Below, piece by piece: positions 49,244 through 57,096 of a stretch of DNA of 64,000 nt (positions within the stretch are counted from its first letter, which is position 1; each line of letters begins with the position of its first letter). This DNA is from Streptococcus sp. LQJ-218 (GTDB lineage Bacteria; Bacillota; Bacilli; Lactobacillales; Streptococcaceae). The stretch spans positions 39,502-103,501 of the forward strand of contig NZ_QQRU01000002.1 in assembly GCF_003428885.1 (NCBI RefSeq), read 5' to 3'. The translations under genes were made by a program, and so were the position numbers. The notes beneath the pieces were generated by a model. The model had not been told where the DNA came from and made no database searches. It worked only from the letters and a program-made list of their open reading frames with translations.

Positions 49244-49840
49244 TTACTCTGGAGAGAAATATCCTAAAAGTTCTGCTTTATGGATTGCCTCCTGCCTATT
49301 ATTAACACCTAGCTTTGAAAATACATTTGCCAAATGATTCGAAACAGTCCGCTTACTTAAAAATAAGGTTTCACAAACCTCATCAATTGTTAAACCATTT
49401 CTAATCGATTCTAACACTTCTATCTCTCGTTCAGACAAGATATCCACGATTTCTTCTACCGAAAAATACTTTTTTCCACTATATATACCTTTTAATTGAG
49501 TAAGAAGCTTATCTGGATCGATACTTTTATCAATAAAAGCATAAACTCCCATCTTCTGAGCTCGATACTCATAAATTTTTTTGCTATACCCTGTTAAAAT
49601 AACGATTTTAATACCTCGTTCTTTTTTTATCATTTCTTCTGCCAAGGCTAATCCATCTGTTTCATAAATACTAGTCAAATTAATATCTACCAAAATGATA
49701 TCGTATTGACTATAATCAATATCATCTACTGATTGAAAATTTTCAACTAAATCAACATATTCAATTGTTTCTGATAACTCTAAAATCATTTTTATGCTCT
49801 GACTAAACAACTTGTGATCATCAATTAATAAAATTTTCAT
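49244..49840 (-). CDS. LuxR/NarL-type response regulator (SalR-like)
   Basis: 198 aa. Receiver with acidic pocket IDDH at 7-10 and phospho-acceptor Asp in DIILVDINL near 52; C-terminal LuxR-type HTH (LSEREIEVLESIRNGLTIDE to SKRTVSNHLANVFSKLGV). Overlaps the kinase gene by 20 bp, RBS AAGGAGC. The most likely regulator of the shared operator found before the peptide and transporter genes; this is inference. Confidence 0.88.
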   Translation of the reverse strand: MKILLIDDHKLFSQSIKMILELSETIEYVDLVENFQSVDDIDYSQYDIILVDINLTSIYETDGLALAEEMIKKERGIKIVILTGYSKKIYEYRAQKMGVYAFIDKSIDPDKLLTQLKGIYSGKKYFSVEEIVDILSEREIEVLESIRNGLTIDEVCETLFLSKRTVSNHLANVFSKLGVNNRQEAIHKAELLGYFSPE

Positions 49841-51395
49841 AGCATAGCTCCTTATCTATTGGTAATTGAATTTCTACTTGAAACATAGCATCCATTGTCT
49901 GAATTTCTATTGTTCCACCTAAAACACTAACCCGATTTTCTAAATTCTTTAACCCATAACCAAGATGGTTACTAGAAATATCATAATTATTTTTACAAGA
50001 TAAATAAATAATATCGTCAGATACAGAGAGAGATAACCAAATAGTATGTCCTGATGAATATTTAACAGCATTAGTCACTAATTCTTCAATAAAGCGATAA
50101 AGAATCTTATCATACGGTTCCATTAGAAAAAAATCAGACTGAAAATCTGTTTCAACTTCTTTCATAGTCTCATATCTCCTCAATATTCTATCAATTAATG
50201 ATGTATATTTTTTAGTTAACTCCTCATTGCCACTACTCATTGGTTGATAATAATCCATTCTCTCTCGGATACGTTGAACTAGTTCATCTGAGACATATCC
50301 AATCTGAGTTCTAAACTTCTCATCTTCTCCATATTTATTAAAATTTTTAATAGCCATCACACTTTGTAATACTTCGTTATGAAGAAATTCTGCGAATTGT
50401 TGCTCTATATCTTCATTAGCTAACAAATTCTTCACCATCTTATTTCTTTTCAAAAATAAAACTTCTAAATAATCTTTTGCACCCGTTAGCCGCTTACCTC
50501 TAAATAATCTAATAAATTCTTCCGTTAGAAATCCAACGATCAGCACAAGTAAATTAAAACAAATAAAACTTTGTTTTAAATCTAGTCTTGCAATAATAAA
50601 TGTAGCAATTAAAAGGATACTTACCCCCAGTAGTACTTTTAAACTTGCCTCAATATATAATAGTTTCAACTCATCTATCTTTTTTTGAAAACTCATATAA
50701 ATTGTTTTCAAGTGGAACGAAACAAGTACCAAAAAAATTTCTACATACCATAAAAAATTTAAAATACCAATATCAGCCGTGTTAATATATAAAATGACAT
50801 AAGTAACGGGTAGAAAAAATGAAAGGAAGGTTAAATTTTTCCTCTGGTAATTTAAAAAAGATTTCAACTCTTTTTTATACATCATTAACAGAACAATAGG
50901 TAAGCAAGAAATGAAAAATGATGTAAATATAGATAAGAATAAAAAGAGAGGCTCACTAAAAAAATAAGATATCTCTGTAATAATCGTAACAATAAAAGTT
51001 ACAAAAAATAGTTCCTCACCTATTTTTTTACCTAACAGAATAATAGATACTGAACTATAAACTAATAGAAAAGAATTAATGGGATGAAGCAGATCTAAAA
51101 AATGGAATAATGTGTGTTCAACATTCAAACTCAGAGCCAATTGCCAACTAATTAAAAATAGAGATAGTAATAGCCACAACTTTAATTCACTATATTTAAA
51201 CTTTAAGAAATTACAAATATAAGTAGAAATAATCAACAAAATAATAAAAACAACTGCAAATTTTTGAGTAAAAGTTGATGAAAAGTCAAATGGAATTTTA
51301 AGGTATATATAAACCATTAATATAAAATGATTTATTAAAGTGCTCCACCATAACAATAATGAGTTATCAGAAATATTCTTTAACCACGTCTTCAT
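49821..51395 (-). CDS. NarL-family sensor histidine kinase (SalK-like)
   Basis: 524 aa. About 8 membrane helices fill the first 270 residues with very short loops, so it senses within or close to the membrane. Dimerisation/phospho-acceptor helix FAEFLHNEVLQSVMAIKN near 338 (His in LHNEVLQ, HisKA_3 type); ATPase domain with EELVTNAVKYSSG and GYGLKNLENRVSVLGG. Strongly AT-rich. Has its own extended -10 promoter at 51429-51437. Confidence 0.86.
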   Translation of the reverse strand: MKTWLKNISDNSLLLWWSTLINHFILMVYIYLKIPFDFSSTFTQKFAVVFIILLIISTYICNFLKFKYSELKLWLLLSLFLISWQLALSLNVEHTLFHFLDLLHPINSFLLVYSSVSIILLGKKIGEELFFVTFIVTIITEISYFFSEPLFLFLSIFTSFFISCLPIVLLMMYKKELKSFLNYQRKNLTFLSFFLPVTYVILYINTADIGILNFLWYVEIFLVLVSFHLKTIYMSFQKKIDELKLLYIEASLKVLLGVSILLIATFIIARLDLKQSFICFNLLVLIVGFLTEEFIRLFRGKRLTGAKDYLEVLFLKRNKMVKNLLANEDIEQQFAEFLHNEVLQSVMAIKNFNKYGEDEKFRTQIGYVSDELVQRIRERMDYYQPMSSGNEELTKKYTSLIDRILRRYETMKEVETDFQSDFFLMEPYDKILYRFIEELVTNAVKYSSGHTIWLSLSVSDDIIYLSCKNNYDISSNHLGYGLKNLENRVSVLGGTIEIQTMDAMFQVEIQLPIDKELCYENFIN

Positions 51396-51428
51396 ATTTA
51401 AAATTTCCTACTATGATTTTTTGTTATC

Positions 51429-51437
51429 ATTATATCA
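51429..51437 (-). promoter_or_regulatory. Extended -10 promoter of the kinase/regulator pair
   Basis: TGATATAAT on the minus strand, about 34 bp before the kinase ATG. It lacks the shared operator, so sensing proteins may be made at a constant basal level. Confidence 0.6.
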
Positions 51438-51438
51438 C

Positions 51439-51478
51439 AAAACCAGAATAAGGATAGCTAATATCCCATTCTGGTTTT
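51439..51478. other. Hairpin between permease and kinase genes
   Basis: 11-bp perfect stem AAAACCAGAAT / ATTCTGGTTTT with a partly paired loop. No T-run on the minus strand beyond TTTT, so termination would be partial. Confidence 0.55.
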
Positions 51479-51484
51479 CACTCA

Positions 51485-53503
51485 TTAGATCTGATTACTG
51501 GCCCTCACACAAATTTTATAGGTAAAATAGATATAAATTGTAAATAAACCAATCATAAACAATAAATATTTTACATCAATTACAACTGTTGTATTTGCAA
51601 AATTTTCAAAGTAGCCTAATAAGCTATTACTAAGTGAACAACTCAATGGAATAGCTATTAGCAACGGTATTAGAAAATAGGCGAGAATCTGTTGAAAAAT
51701 AATTTTTTTATTTTGCATTCTTTGATTTCCTAATAAATAAAGTATATTGTAATCATTAACACTTTCTAATGCATTTGTGGAAGCCTGCAACGACAGAATA
51801 CTCAATGTGATAACTGTAAAAATAACTCCAACAAAAATTAGAACTAATACAATGACTCCCATAACTCCTAGATATAGTTCTGCTGATCGAACTTTTGTTT
51901 GATATACAAAATCAGCTTGATTTCCTTCTTGATCCGTAAAATAATAATTTTCAATCCAGTTCTCTAAAAATGATTCAACATTTCGTTTATCAATCCCTTT
52001 TTTATATAAGGCTACATAATGTAAACTGTTAATAGTCAATTTTTTCGCTACTTTATCAGGGACTATCAATGTCCCTCGATCATTATTTTCTACTGTAGTA
52101 ACAAAATAAACATTTTCCAAAGGACTTTTAGAACTTGACCTTAACTTTACATCGGAAACAGTCAATTCGTTAGTTTTAGAGAGAAATTCCCTAATCTGCT
52201 TCCTAGTGCCTTTATAGTTTGCATTTATTAAAAATTCATTGTCTGACAAACTGACTTCTTTTTTCCCTTGAAGTCTTAATAAAGAATTATAATCAGTAAG
52301 CGAAACAATATTAACGAACGAACCTCCTAATTCTTTATCTAAATCCCATAAATTGCTTGTATCAATAATATCTTTATAAGTCAATTCACTTATATAAGTT
52401 GGATACTCAAACTCTTTATCAATAATCGAAAAGTCAAAACCATCTTCTTTTAACTTATTCTTTACATCTATATTGTTATGATGGTATTTTTCTCCCTTAA
52501 ACATCTGCACATCAATATCATAAGGAATAAATTTATTTAAATCATTACTCAATGAACTGTAGGCACTACCACTAAAAATCAATAAGCTAGTTGCTAATGC
52601 CAAGGAAAGCGATAATACCGATATGGTCACCGAATTACGATCTGCTTGCTTAGATAGTTGTCTGAGTTTAAATGAATTATATTTCTTGAAATACCAATTT
52701 GGCAATGAATAAGTTAAGCGGATCAAAGAATGGCTTAATGTACTGTAAAAAATAAATATAACTAGTACAAACAGTGTTATAAGTAACATTCCCCAATTTC
52801 TAAGAATTGAAATATGTGTATAGTCTGATAGATAGACACATCCAAAGCAAATAACTAGTGCCGACAAGATAAATAGTACCACTTGCCATTTTGTTTCTCC
52901 TTTCGAAAAAATAGAACTTTTAACACCATTTTCTTGAATAAGAGCAATAATAGCTTGCTTTCTAAAAGTAAATATGTCCATCACACCAATGATTACACTT
53001 GTTGCTAAATATGATATTCCTAATAAATTAACTGATTTCATGTCTAGAAAAAACATATTACCAAAATAATTCCCCATAAAAAAATTAGATGCAATATGTG
53101 CTAGGACAATCAATACTCCTAACCCTAAGATAAATCCTGCAAGCAAAGCAAACAGATTAACAACCATTGTCTCACAGAAAAGCGTTCCTACAATATGACG
53201 TTTTTTCATCCCCAATGTTGCGTATAGACCTAGCTCTTGTTTTCTTCGACCTAATACGAAACCAGTGGAGTAAACAACTAAAAAAGCAATTGTACTCAAT
53301 ACAACATAAGATAATAGTCCCATATATTGTGTCATAATGGTTGTCATCATCTCCTTAGCACCTGATAAACTTTGCATAACAGGATGACTTGGCAAAGCAT
53401 TAAATGCATAGAGTAGACTATAAATTAACGTTAAACTAAGAAAGTAAACTGTGTATGTCTGTAAATTTCTTTGAACATTTCTGAGAATTAATTTTGGATA
53501 CAT
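51485..53503 (-). CDS. FtsX/BceB-type ABC permease (SalY-like)
   Basis: 672 aa with the BceB plan: about ten membrane helices, and one large extracytoplasmic domain of about 200 residues (roughly 325-530) between helices 7 and 8. N-terminus MYPKLILRNVQRNLQTYTVY. Permeases of this type, with their ATPase, confer resistance to lantibiotics and bacitracin or report them to a kinase; SalY plays this role for salivaricin A. 11 bp after the ATPase gene. Confidence 0.87.
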   Translation of the reverse strand: MYPKLILRNVQRNLQTYTVYFLSLTLIYSLLYAFNALPSHPVMQSLSGAKEMMTTIMTQYMGLLSYVVLSTIAFLVVYSTGFVLGRRKQELGLYATLGMKKRHIVGTLFCETMVVNLFALLAGFILGLGVLIVLAHIASNFFMGNYFGNMFFLDMKSVNLLGISYLATSVIIGVMDIFTFRKQAIIALIQENGVKSSIFSKGETKWQVVLFILSALVICFGCVYLSDYTHISILRNWGMLLITLFVLVIFIFYSTLSHSLIRLTYSLPNWYFKKYNSFKLRQLSKQADRNSVTISVLSLSLALATSLLIFSGSAYSSLSNDLNKFIPYDIDVQMFKGEKYHHNNIDVKNKLKEDGFDFSIIDKEFEYPTYISELTYKDIIDTSNLWDLDKELGGSFVNIVSLTDYNSLLRLQGKKEVSLSDNEFLINANYKGTRKQIREFLSKTNELTVSDVKLRSSSKSPLENVYFVTTVENNDRGTLIVPDKVAKKLTINSLHYVALYKKGIDKRNVESFLENWIENYYFTDQEGNQADFVYQTKVRSAELYLGVMGVIVLVLIFVGVIFTVITLSILSLQASTNALESVNDYNILYLLGNQRMQNKKIIFQQILAYFLIPLLIAIPLSCSLSNSLLGYFENFANTTVVIDVKYLLFMIGLFTIYIYFTYKICVRASNQI

Positions 53504-53514
53504 CCTACTTCTCC

Positions 53515-54249
53515 TTATCGTGTATGTTTATAAATTTCTTGTAAATATTCTTCATTTGATAAAGAATGGCGGTACATATCTGCTGTAACTTGTCCATCCT
53601 TTAATAGAATAATCCGTGATGAATACTTAGCTGCTGCCGGATCATGTGTCACCATTAAAATGGTAATGCCAAAAACTTGATTAATCTCTTGCAGAAGAGC
53701 CATTAAACTTTCTGAGTTAGCCGAATCTAAAGCACCTGTTGGTTCATCTGCAATAAGCAGTTTAGATTCATCAATTAGAGCACGTGCGGTGGCAACACGC
53801 TGTCTTTGTCCTCCTGATAATTGATTGGGAAATTTATTTCGTAATTGACCGATTGATAATTTTTCTAGGATATTTTCTATTTTTAAATGACAATCAGAAA
53901 CTTTTTTCCCTTGAATTTGTAATGGTAAGACAATATTCTCATAAACTGTTAAAGTTTCAACTAAATTATAAGATTGAAAGATATAGGAAATATTTTGTGA
54001 GCGATAGTTTGCCAATTGATTATCTGTTGCATTGATGATATCAAATCCCTCAAAGGAAATATCACCTGACGTCGGCTTATCAATTGTTGAAATACAGTTT
54101 AACAAAGTTGTTTTTCCACTGCCGCTTGCTCCCATAATAGCAAGAAATTCTCCTGTCTTTACAGAGAGATTAACATCCGATAAAGCATGAACTAGGCTAT
54201 CTCCCTCCCCAAACTCTTTATTTAAATTTTTTACAACTAATTGTGACAT
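53515..54249 (-). CDS. ABC ATPase (BceA/SalX-like)
   Basis: 244 aa. Walker A GASGSGKTTLLN near 41, signature LSGGQRQRVATARAL near 145, Walker B LLIADEPTGALD near 166, switch His in MVTHDP near 204. MacB/BceA subfamily, partner of the permease. Own promoter with TATAAT at 54286-54291 and the shared 16-bp element upstream. RBS TGGAGG. Confidence 0.9.
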   Translation of the reverse strand: MSQLVVKNLNKEFGEGDSLVHALSDVNLSVKTGEFLAIMGASGSGKTTLLNCISTIDKPTSGDISFEGFDIINATDNQLANYRSQNISYIFQSYNLVETLTVYENIVLPLQIQGKKVSDCHLKIENILEKLSIGQLRNKFPNQLSGGQRQRVATARALIDESKLLIADEPTGALDSANSESLMALLQEINQVFGITILMVTHDPAAAKYSSRIILLKDGQVTADMYRHSLSNEEYLQEIYKHTR

Positions 54250-54285
54250 AAATATTCCTCCATTTCTATTTTACAAGACTATTAT

Positions 54286-54323
54286 AATCAACCTGAGCTT
54301 TAATATCATGAGTAATTCGTGCA
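54286..54323 (-). promoter_or_regulatory. Promoter and operator of the ABC transporter genes (site B)
   Basis: Minus strand: element TGCACGAATTACTCAT (54308-54323), 21 bp, then TATAAT (54281-54291 region, -10 at about 54281-54286). ATTAAAGCT lies between. The -35 hexamer is poor (ATGATA), as expected for an activator-dependent promoter. It lies directly after the terminator of the peptide genes. Confidence 0.7.
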
Positions 54324-54342
54324 TAATCTCTCTAATGACAAG

Positions 54343-54374
54343 TAAAAAAGCCATAAACTAGTATGGCTTTTTAA
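54343..54374. terminator. Bidirectional terminator between the small peptide genes and the transporter genes
   Basis: AAAAAGCCATA / TATGGCTTTTTT stem (9-11 bp) with T-runs on both strands. It separates the peptide transcript from the transporter transcript. Confidence 0.85.
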
Positions 54375-54381
54375 ATATACA

Positions 54382-54489
54382 TCATTTTCGTTCTTTTCGT
54401 TTTTTCATAACGTAGACGATACCAATAATAGATGCTCCTAGAATCAATACGGGAGCATAAAACTCAAGTGTTCCAATAATTCCTTCCAT
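54382..54489 (-). CDS. 35-residue single-pass membrane peptide
   Basis: Reads MEGIIGTLEFYAPVLILGAS, then IIGIVYVMKKRKERK. One hydrophobic helix (about 9-27) followed by a strongly basic tail, so the C-terminus should stay in the cytoplasm. The ATG is 1 bp after the stop of the preceding 41-aa gene, so translation is coupled. Candidates: a small immunity or accessory peptide. No family recognised. Confidence 0.6.
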   Translation of the reverse strand: MEGIIGTLEFYAPVLILGASIIGIVYVMKKRKERK

Positions 54490-54490
54490 C

Positions 54491-54616
54491 TTACTCTCCA
54501 ATCTTGTTCATTCTATCTACAGCGGACATTCTGAATCCAGCTGCAGAATTACCTGATAGTTCTTGATTGTCAATTTCATGACGCAAGCTATCAACTTCTA
54601 CATAATTTTCTTTCAT
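54491..54616 (-). CDS. Cysteine-free peptide with a lanthipeptide-like leader
   Basis: 41 aa: MKENYVEVDSLRHEIDNQEL, then SGNSAAGFRMSAVDRMNKIGE. RBS TAGGAGGAACAAA is strong. The leader aligns with that of the neighbouring lanthipeptide precursor (12 of 23 identical across EVDSL..E...QELSG.S..G), but the core contains no cysteine and only one serine after the presumed cleavage region, so no lanthionine can form. Possible signal peptide, decoy or decayed paralogue. Confidence 0.6.
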   Translation of the reverse strand: MKENYVEVDSLRHEIDNQELSGNSAAGFRMSAVDRMNKIGE

Positions 54617-54709
54617 TTTGTTCCTCCTATAATTTATCATTTAACTCTATATCAGTCAACTATAACAAGGAAAATTTACACATCTCAAGAAACATATATA
54701 CTTCCTAAA

Positions 54710-54892
54710 TTAACAATTAACATTATTACTTGTACATTCATAAGAACATGTGAAACATCGACCGCAACTATCTGCTAGACTTATTTGAACTGCCGTGAAC
54801 CAACCTGAACCTGATTTGCCCGAAAGCTCTTGCTCGTTTACTTCAAAATCAAGACTATCAATTTCTTCACATTTATGAATATGTTTAGTCAT
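54710..54892 (-). CDS. Lacticin-481/salivaricin-like lanthipeptide precursor
   Basis: 60 aa from the ATG after AAGGAGAG (a TTG two codons upstream is rejected). Leader contains EVNEQEL, the class II pattern E-V-x-E-x-E-L seen in lacticin 481 (EVTESEL) and salivaricin A (EVSEKEL). The core starts near SGSGWFTAV, like the GSGW of salivaricin A, and ends CGRCFTCSYECTSNNVNC: five cysteines with Ser/Thr partners and TCSYEC, which fits the lipid-II-binding ring motif T-x-S-x-E-C of the family (mutacin II TVSYEC). No LanM or LanT gene is near. Confidence 0.75.
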   Translation of the reverse strand: MTKHIHKCEEIDSLDFEVNEQELSGKSGSGWFTAVQISLADSCGRCFTCSYECTSNNVNC

Positions 54893-54938
54893 AATCAACT
54901 CTCCTTTCTTTTTTTAGATAATCATCTTTACACTACTA

Positions 54939-54981
54939 AGTATACATCGCTAAATAGCTTTAGTAATGAGTAAATCGTGCA
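54939..54981 (-). promoter_or_regulatory. Promoter and operator of the peptide genes (site A)
   Basis: Minus strand: element TGCACGATTTACTCAT (54966-54981), 21 bp, then TATACT at about 54939-54944. ACTAAAGCT lies between, matching ATTAAAGCT at the transporter promoter. Only one base of 16 differs from site B. Lacks a good -35. Confidence 0.7.
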
Positions 54982-55070
54982 ATAATATTGATCGATTTAA
55001 AACTAAAAATGGTAATACAGATTGATTAGCTAGATATTCTAATATAGCAATAGACTCCGTGTGAAATATC

Positions 55071-55246
55071 ATTCAAATCAGAGTGAATGTTATCTAGGGC
55101 CGTAATCAATTTCATAGATGATAAGTCTGCTTCTCCACGCTCAAATTTGCTCAGCATGGAATAAGTAAACTCTCCTCCCGTCGCCTCCTATAGAGATAGA
55201 TTCCGACTCTTTCTCAATTCTTTAAAACTTCTCCCAGATTTTGCAT
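55071..55246 (-). pseudogene. Fragment of an Rgg/MutR regulator gene
   Basis: About 176 bp close to the 5' part of the intact rgg gene (57790-57966). It opens MQNLGEV then loses the frame by a 1-base deletion in a T/A run, and CAG has become TAG further on. The rest of the gene is missing. The copied block continues through the rgg-metI spacer into a metI fragment. Confidence 0.85.
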
Positions 55247-55376
55247 ATTGACTCCCCACAATTCTTAACTCTCTAACTCATAAAAGTAACGGTTGATAGC
55301 AGCTAGTACAGAGAATTTTAAGTCTTTACTATACGACAACTCCTAAGAATGATGTACAAATTGCCTAGTTCTTTTT

Positions 55377-55535
55377 ATTTATGGCTCAAGACTTAGTCAA
55401 GAAATCTCCCAAGAACTGGATTGTAAAGATAATCAAAATGATAATGACGGTTGCCAAGATGGTCACATCGTGATTGTAGCGGTTAATACTCAATGAAAAT
55501 CAGGGTCACAGTCGTCACACGGATCAAATCTGACA
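55377..55535 (-). pseudogene. Third copy of the metI 3' end (copy b), internally deleted
   Basis: 55377-55484 and 55503-55535 match the MetI gene end; about 85 bp between them are replaced by the 18-bp BOX-end remnant AATACTCAATGAAAATCA (55485-55502). Beyond it, CTTCTAGTAATTCTGAGCTT resembles the sequence flanking copy c (CTTCTAGTAAGCCTGAGCCT), so copies b and c share an ancestor. Confidence 0.8.
55485..55502. repeat. BOX-end remnant
   Basis: AATACTCAATGAAAATCA only; the rest of the repeat is gone. It sits at the deletion joint of metI copy b. Confidence 0.6.
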
Positions 55536-55563
55536 GTTCTTCTAGTAATTCTGAGCTTCTAGG

Positions 55564-56808
55564 TTAAAATCTTTTACCTAAAAAACTTCTTTTTTCTAGT
55601 GATAAAATGAACCCTATCATACTCACTACCAAAAACACCCACCAACAAAGCCTGATATCTTGTAAAGCTAAGAAGGAAAATACAGACATCCCCAAGGGTA
55701 ATGTTAGGGAAAAAATCATACTCAAGAGATTATTACTTCTAGCCAATATATCCGCGCTCAAATTAGACAATAACAGAGTATCTAATTTAGGCATTGATTT
55801 CGACATCAAATACATGACAAAGGCTAAGCAAGCAACACCTACTAGAGGAGAAAAATTTAACATATTAGCAGTAGCAAGTAAGACAAACAGACTTGCATTG
55901 AGCGATAGCAAACTTGAAAACGACCATTTCCCAAAATAATCATGAGGAGTTAGGCTACCGAGAATAGCTCCTCCCAAGCTAACACATTCGATTAAAAATA
56001 GGGATTGAGCATAGCTGAGATGATAGATAGTATGGTCTAATAAGTAAAAGTGATAAATACCTCCAACAGCTCCTCCCAAAGTATTCATCACTAAAATGAC
56101 AAGGATCATTTTAAACAAAGGTCTACTTTCTCTCTGTCTAAATATATCATCCATGTCCGCATAGATTGCCTTAACTTGTTGAAATAAACTAATCGACTCA
56201 TTCTCTACCGTTATAGACAAATGCGTCAATTCTCTTCTATTTTTGAACAAAACGAGAGAAGATAGTAAAAAGAAACCAGCATTCACAATTGCAACAAAAG
56301 AAAAATTTTGATGGCTGGTTGTGAGTAACCACACTCCTAAGGCTTGACCTCCTAGATTTGATAAATAGGAAACAAACTGAGTAAAGGAATAAGCTTCATA
56401 GAGCTTATCTTCCGAAATATTATGCTGGATAATCGGCATACGAAGGCCTGCTGTATAATCTGATAAAATATCCGAACAGATATTAACCATACAGATAAAA
56501 GCAAACGTTACGAAGTTCTGATCATGAATCACACTAGCAATCAAAAGGAATAGTAGACTTTGCACACAACCAACCCAGATAATTGTCCTTGCTTTATTCC
56601 GAGTATGATCAGCCTTAATCCCAACATAAAAAGTAAATAGGAAAGGTAAAATCGTAATCATATTCGCCATAAATACAGCTATATTTTTAAAGGGTAGACT
56701 CGCAGCATAAACGATAAATACCAGATTATAAATATAAGCTCCACTTGAGCTGAAAAACCTCGATAAGGTAAGTATTCTAAATAAATGATGTTTTAAAAAT
56801 AGGTTCAT
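55564..56808 (-). CDS. MFS-type transporter
   Basis: 414 aa with about 12 hydrophobic helices. The loop between helices 2 and 3 (GIKADHTRNKAR, near residue 62) fits the MFS motif A (G-x-x-x-D-R-x-G-R-R-like). Likely a drug or peptide exporter of the DHA1 kind; no substrate can be named. It lies 290 bp downstream of rgg, and Rgg regulators often control a neighbouring transporter gene. Confidence 0.83.
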   Translation of the reverse strand: MNLFLKHHLFRILTLSRFFSSSGAYIYNLVFIVYAASLPFKNIAVFMANMITILPFLFTFYVGIKADHTRNKARTIIWVGCVQSLLFLLIASVIHDQNFVTFAFICMVNICSDILSDYTAGLRMPIIQHNISEDKLYEAYSFTQFVSYLSNLGGQALGVWLLTTSHQNFSFVAIVNAGFFLLSSLVLFKNRRELTHLSITVENESISLFQQVKAIYADMDDIFRQRESRPLFKMILVILVMNTLGGAVGGIYHFYLLDHTIYHLSYAQSLFLIECVSLGGAILGSLTPHDYFGKWSFSSLLSLNASLFVLLATANMLNFSPLVGVACLAFVMYLMSKSMPKLDTLLLSNLSADILARSNNLLSMIFSLTLPLGMSVFSFLALQDIRLCWWVFLVVSMIGFILSLEKRSFLGKRF

Positions 56809-56828
56809 AACAGACCTCTCTCATATTT

Positions 56829-56933
56829 CATACTCTTCGAAAATCTCTTCAAACCACGTCAGCTTCGCCTTGCCGTACTCCAGTACTGTCTGTGGCTAGC
56901 TTCCTAGTTTGATTTTTGATTTTCATTGAGTGT
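56829..56933. repeat. BOX element (short form)
   Basis: About 105 bp, from TACTCTTCGAAAATCTCTTC to GATTTTCATTGAGTGT, with CCACGTCAGCTTCGCCTTGC (the boxA primer region). Located between rgg and the MFS gene. Confidence 0.9.
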
Positions 56934-56962
56934 CAAATAGTATTCTATTGAAGCCAGTATAA

Positions 56963-56991
56963 CAAAAAAAGCGGGACTCCCCACTTTTTTG
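56963..56991. terminator. Terminator after rgg
   Basis: AAAAAAGTGGG / CCCGCTTTTTTT (minus strand) with a 4-nt loop, G-U pair in the stem, T-run on both strands. Confidence 0.75.
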
Positions 56992-57096
56992 TAATATATT
57001 TTTCTGAAAATAGAAACTCTAGCTCCTAGAAACTACTAATTATCAATCCATCTACAAGGCAATTTATTTTTCATCAGTCGATGTAATGAGAATATA

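Noticed and set aside
54617..54709. TTGACT-17-TAAATT promoter directly before the 41-aa peptide gene
   Set aside because: The transcript would begin at the ribosome binding site, leaving no leader. Co-transcription from the upstream promoter is more likely.
54710..54892. Class I lanthipeptide (nisin type) assignment
   Set aside because: The leader lacks the F-N-L-D box; SLDFEV is not a good match, while EVNEQEL and TCSYEC fit class II.
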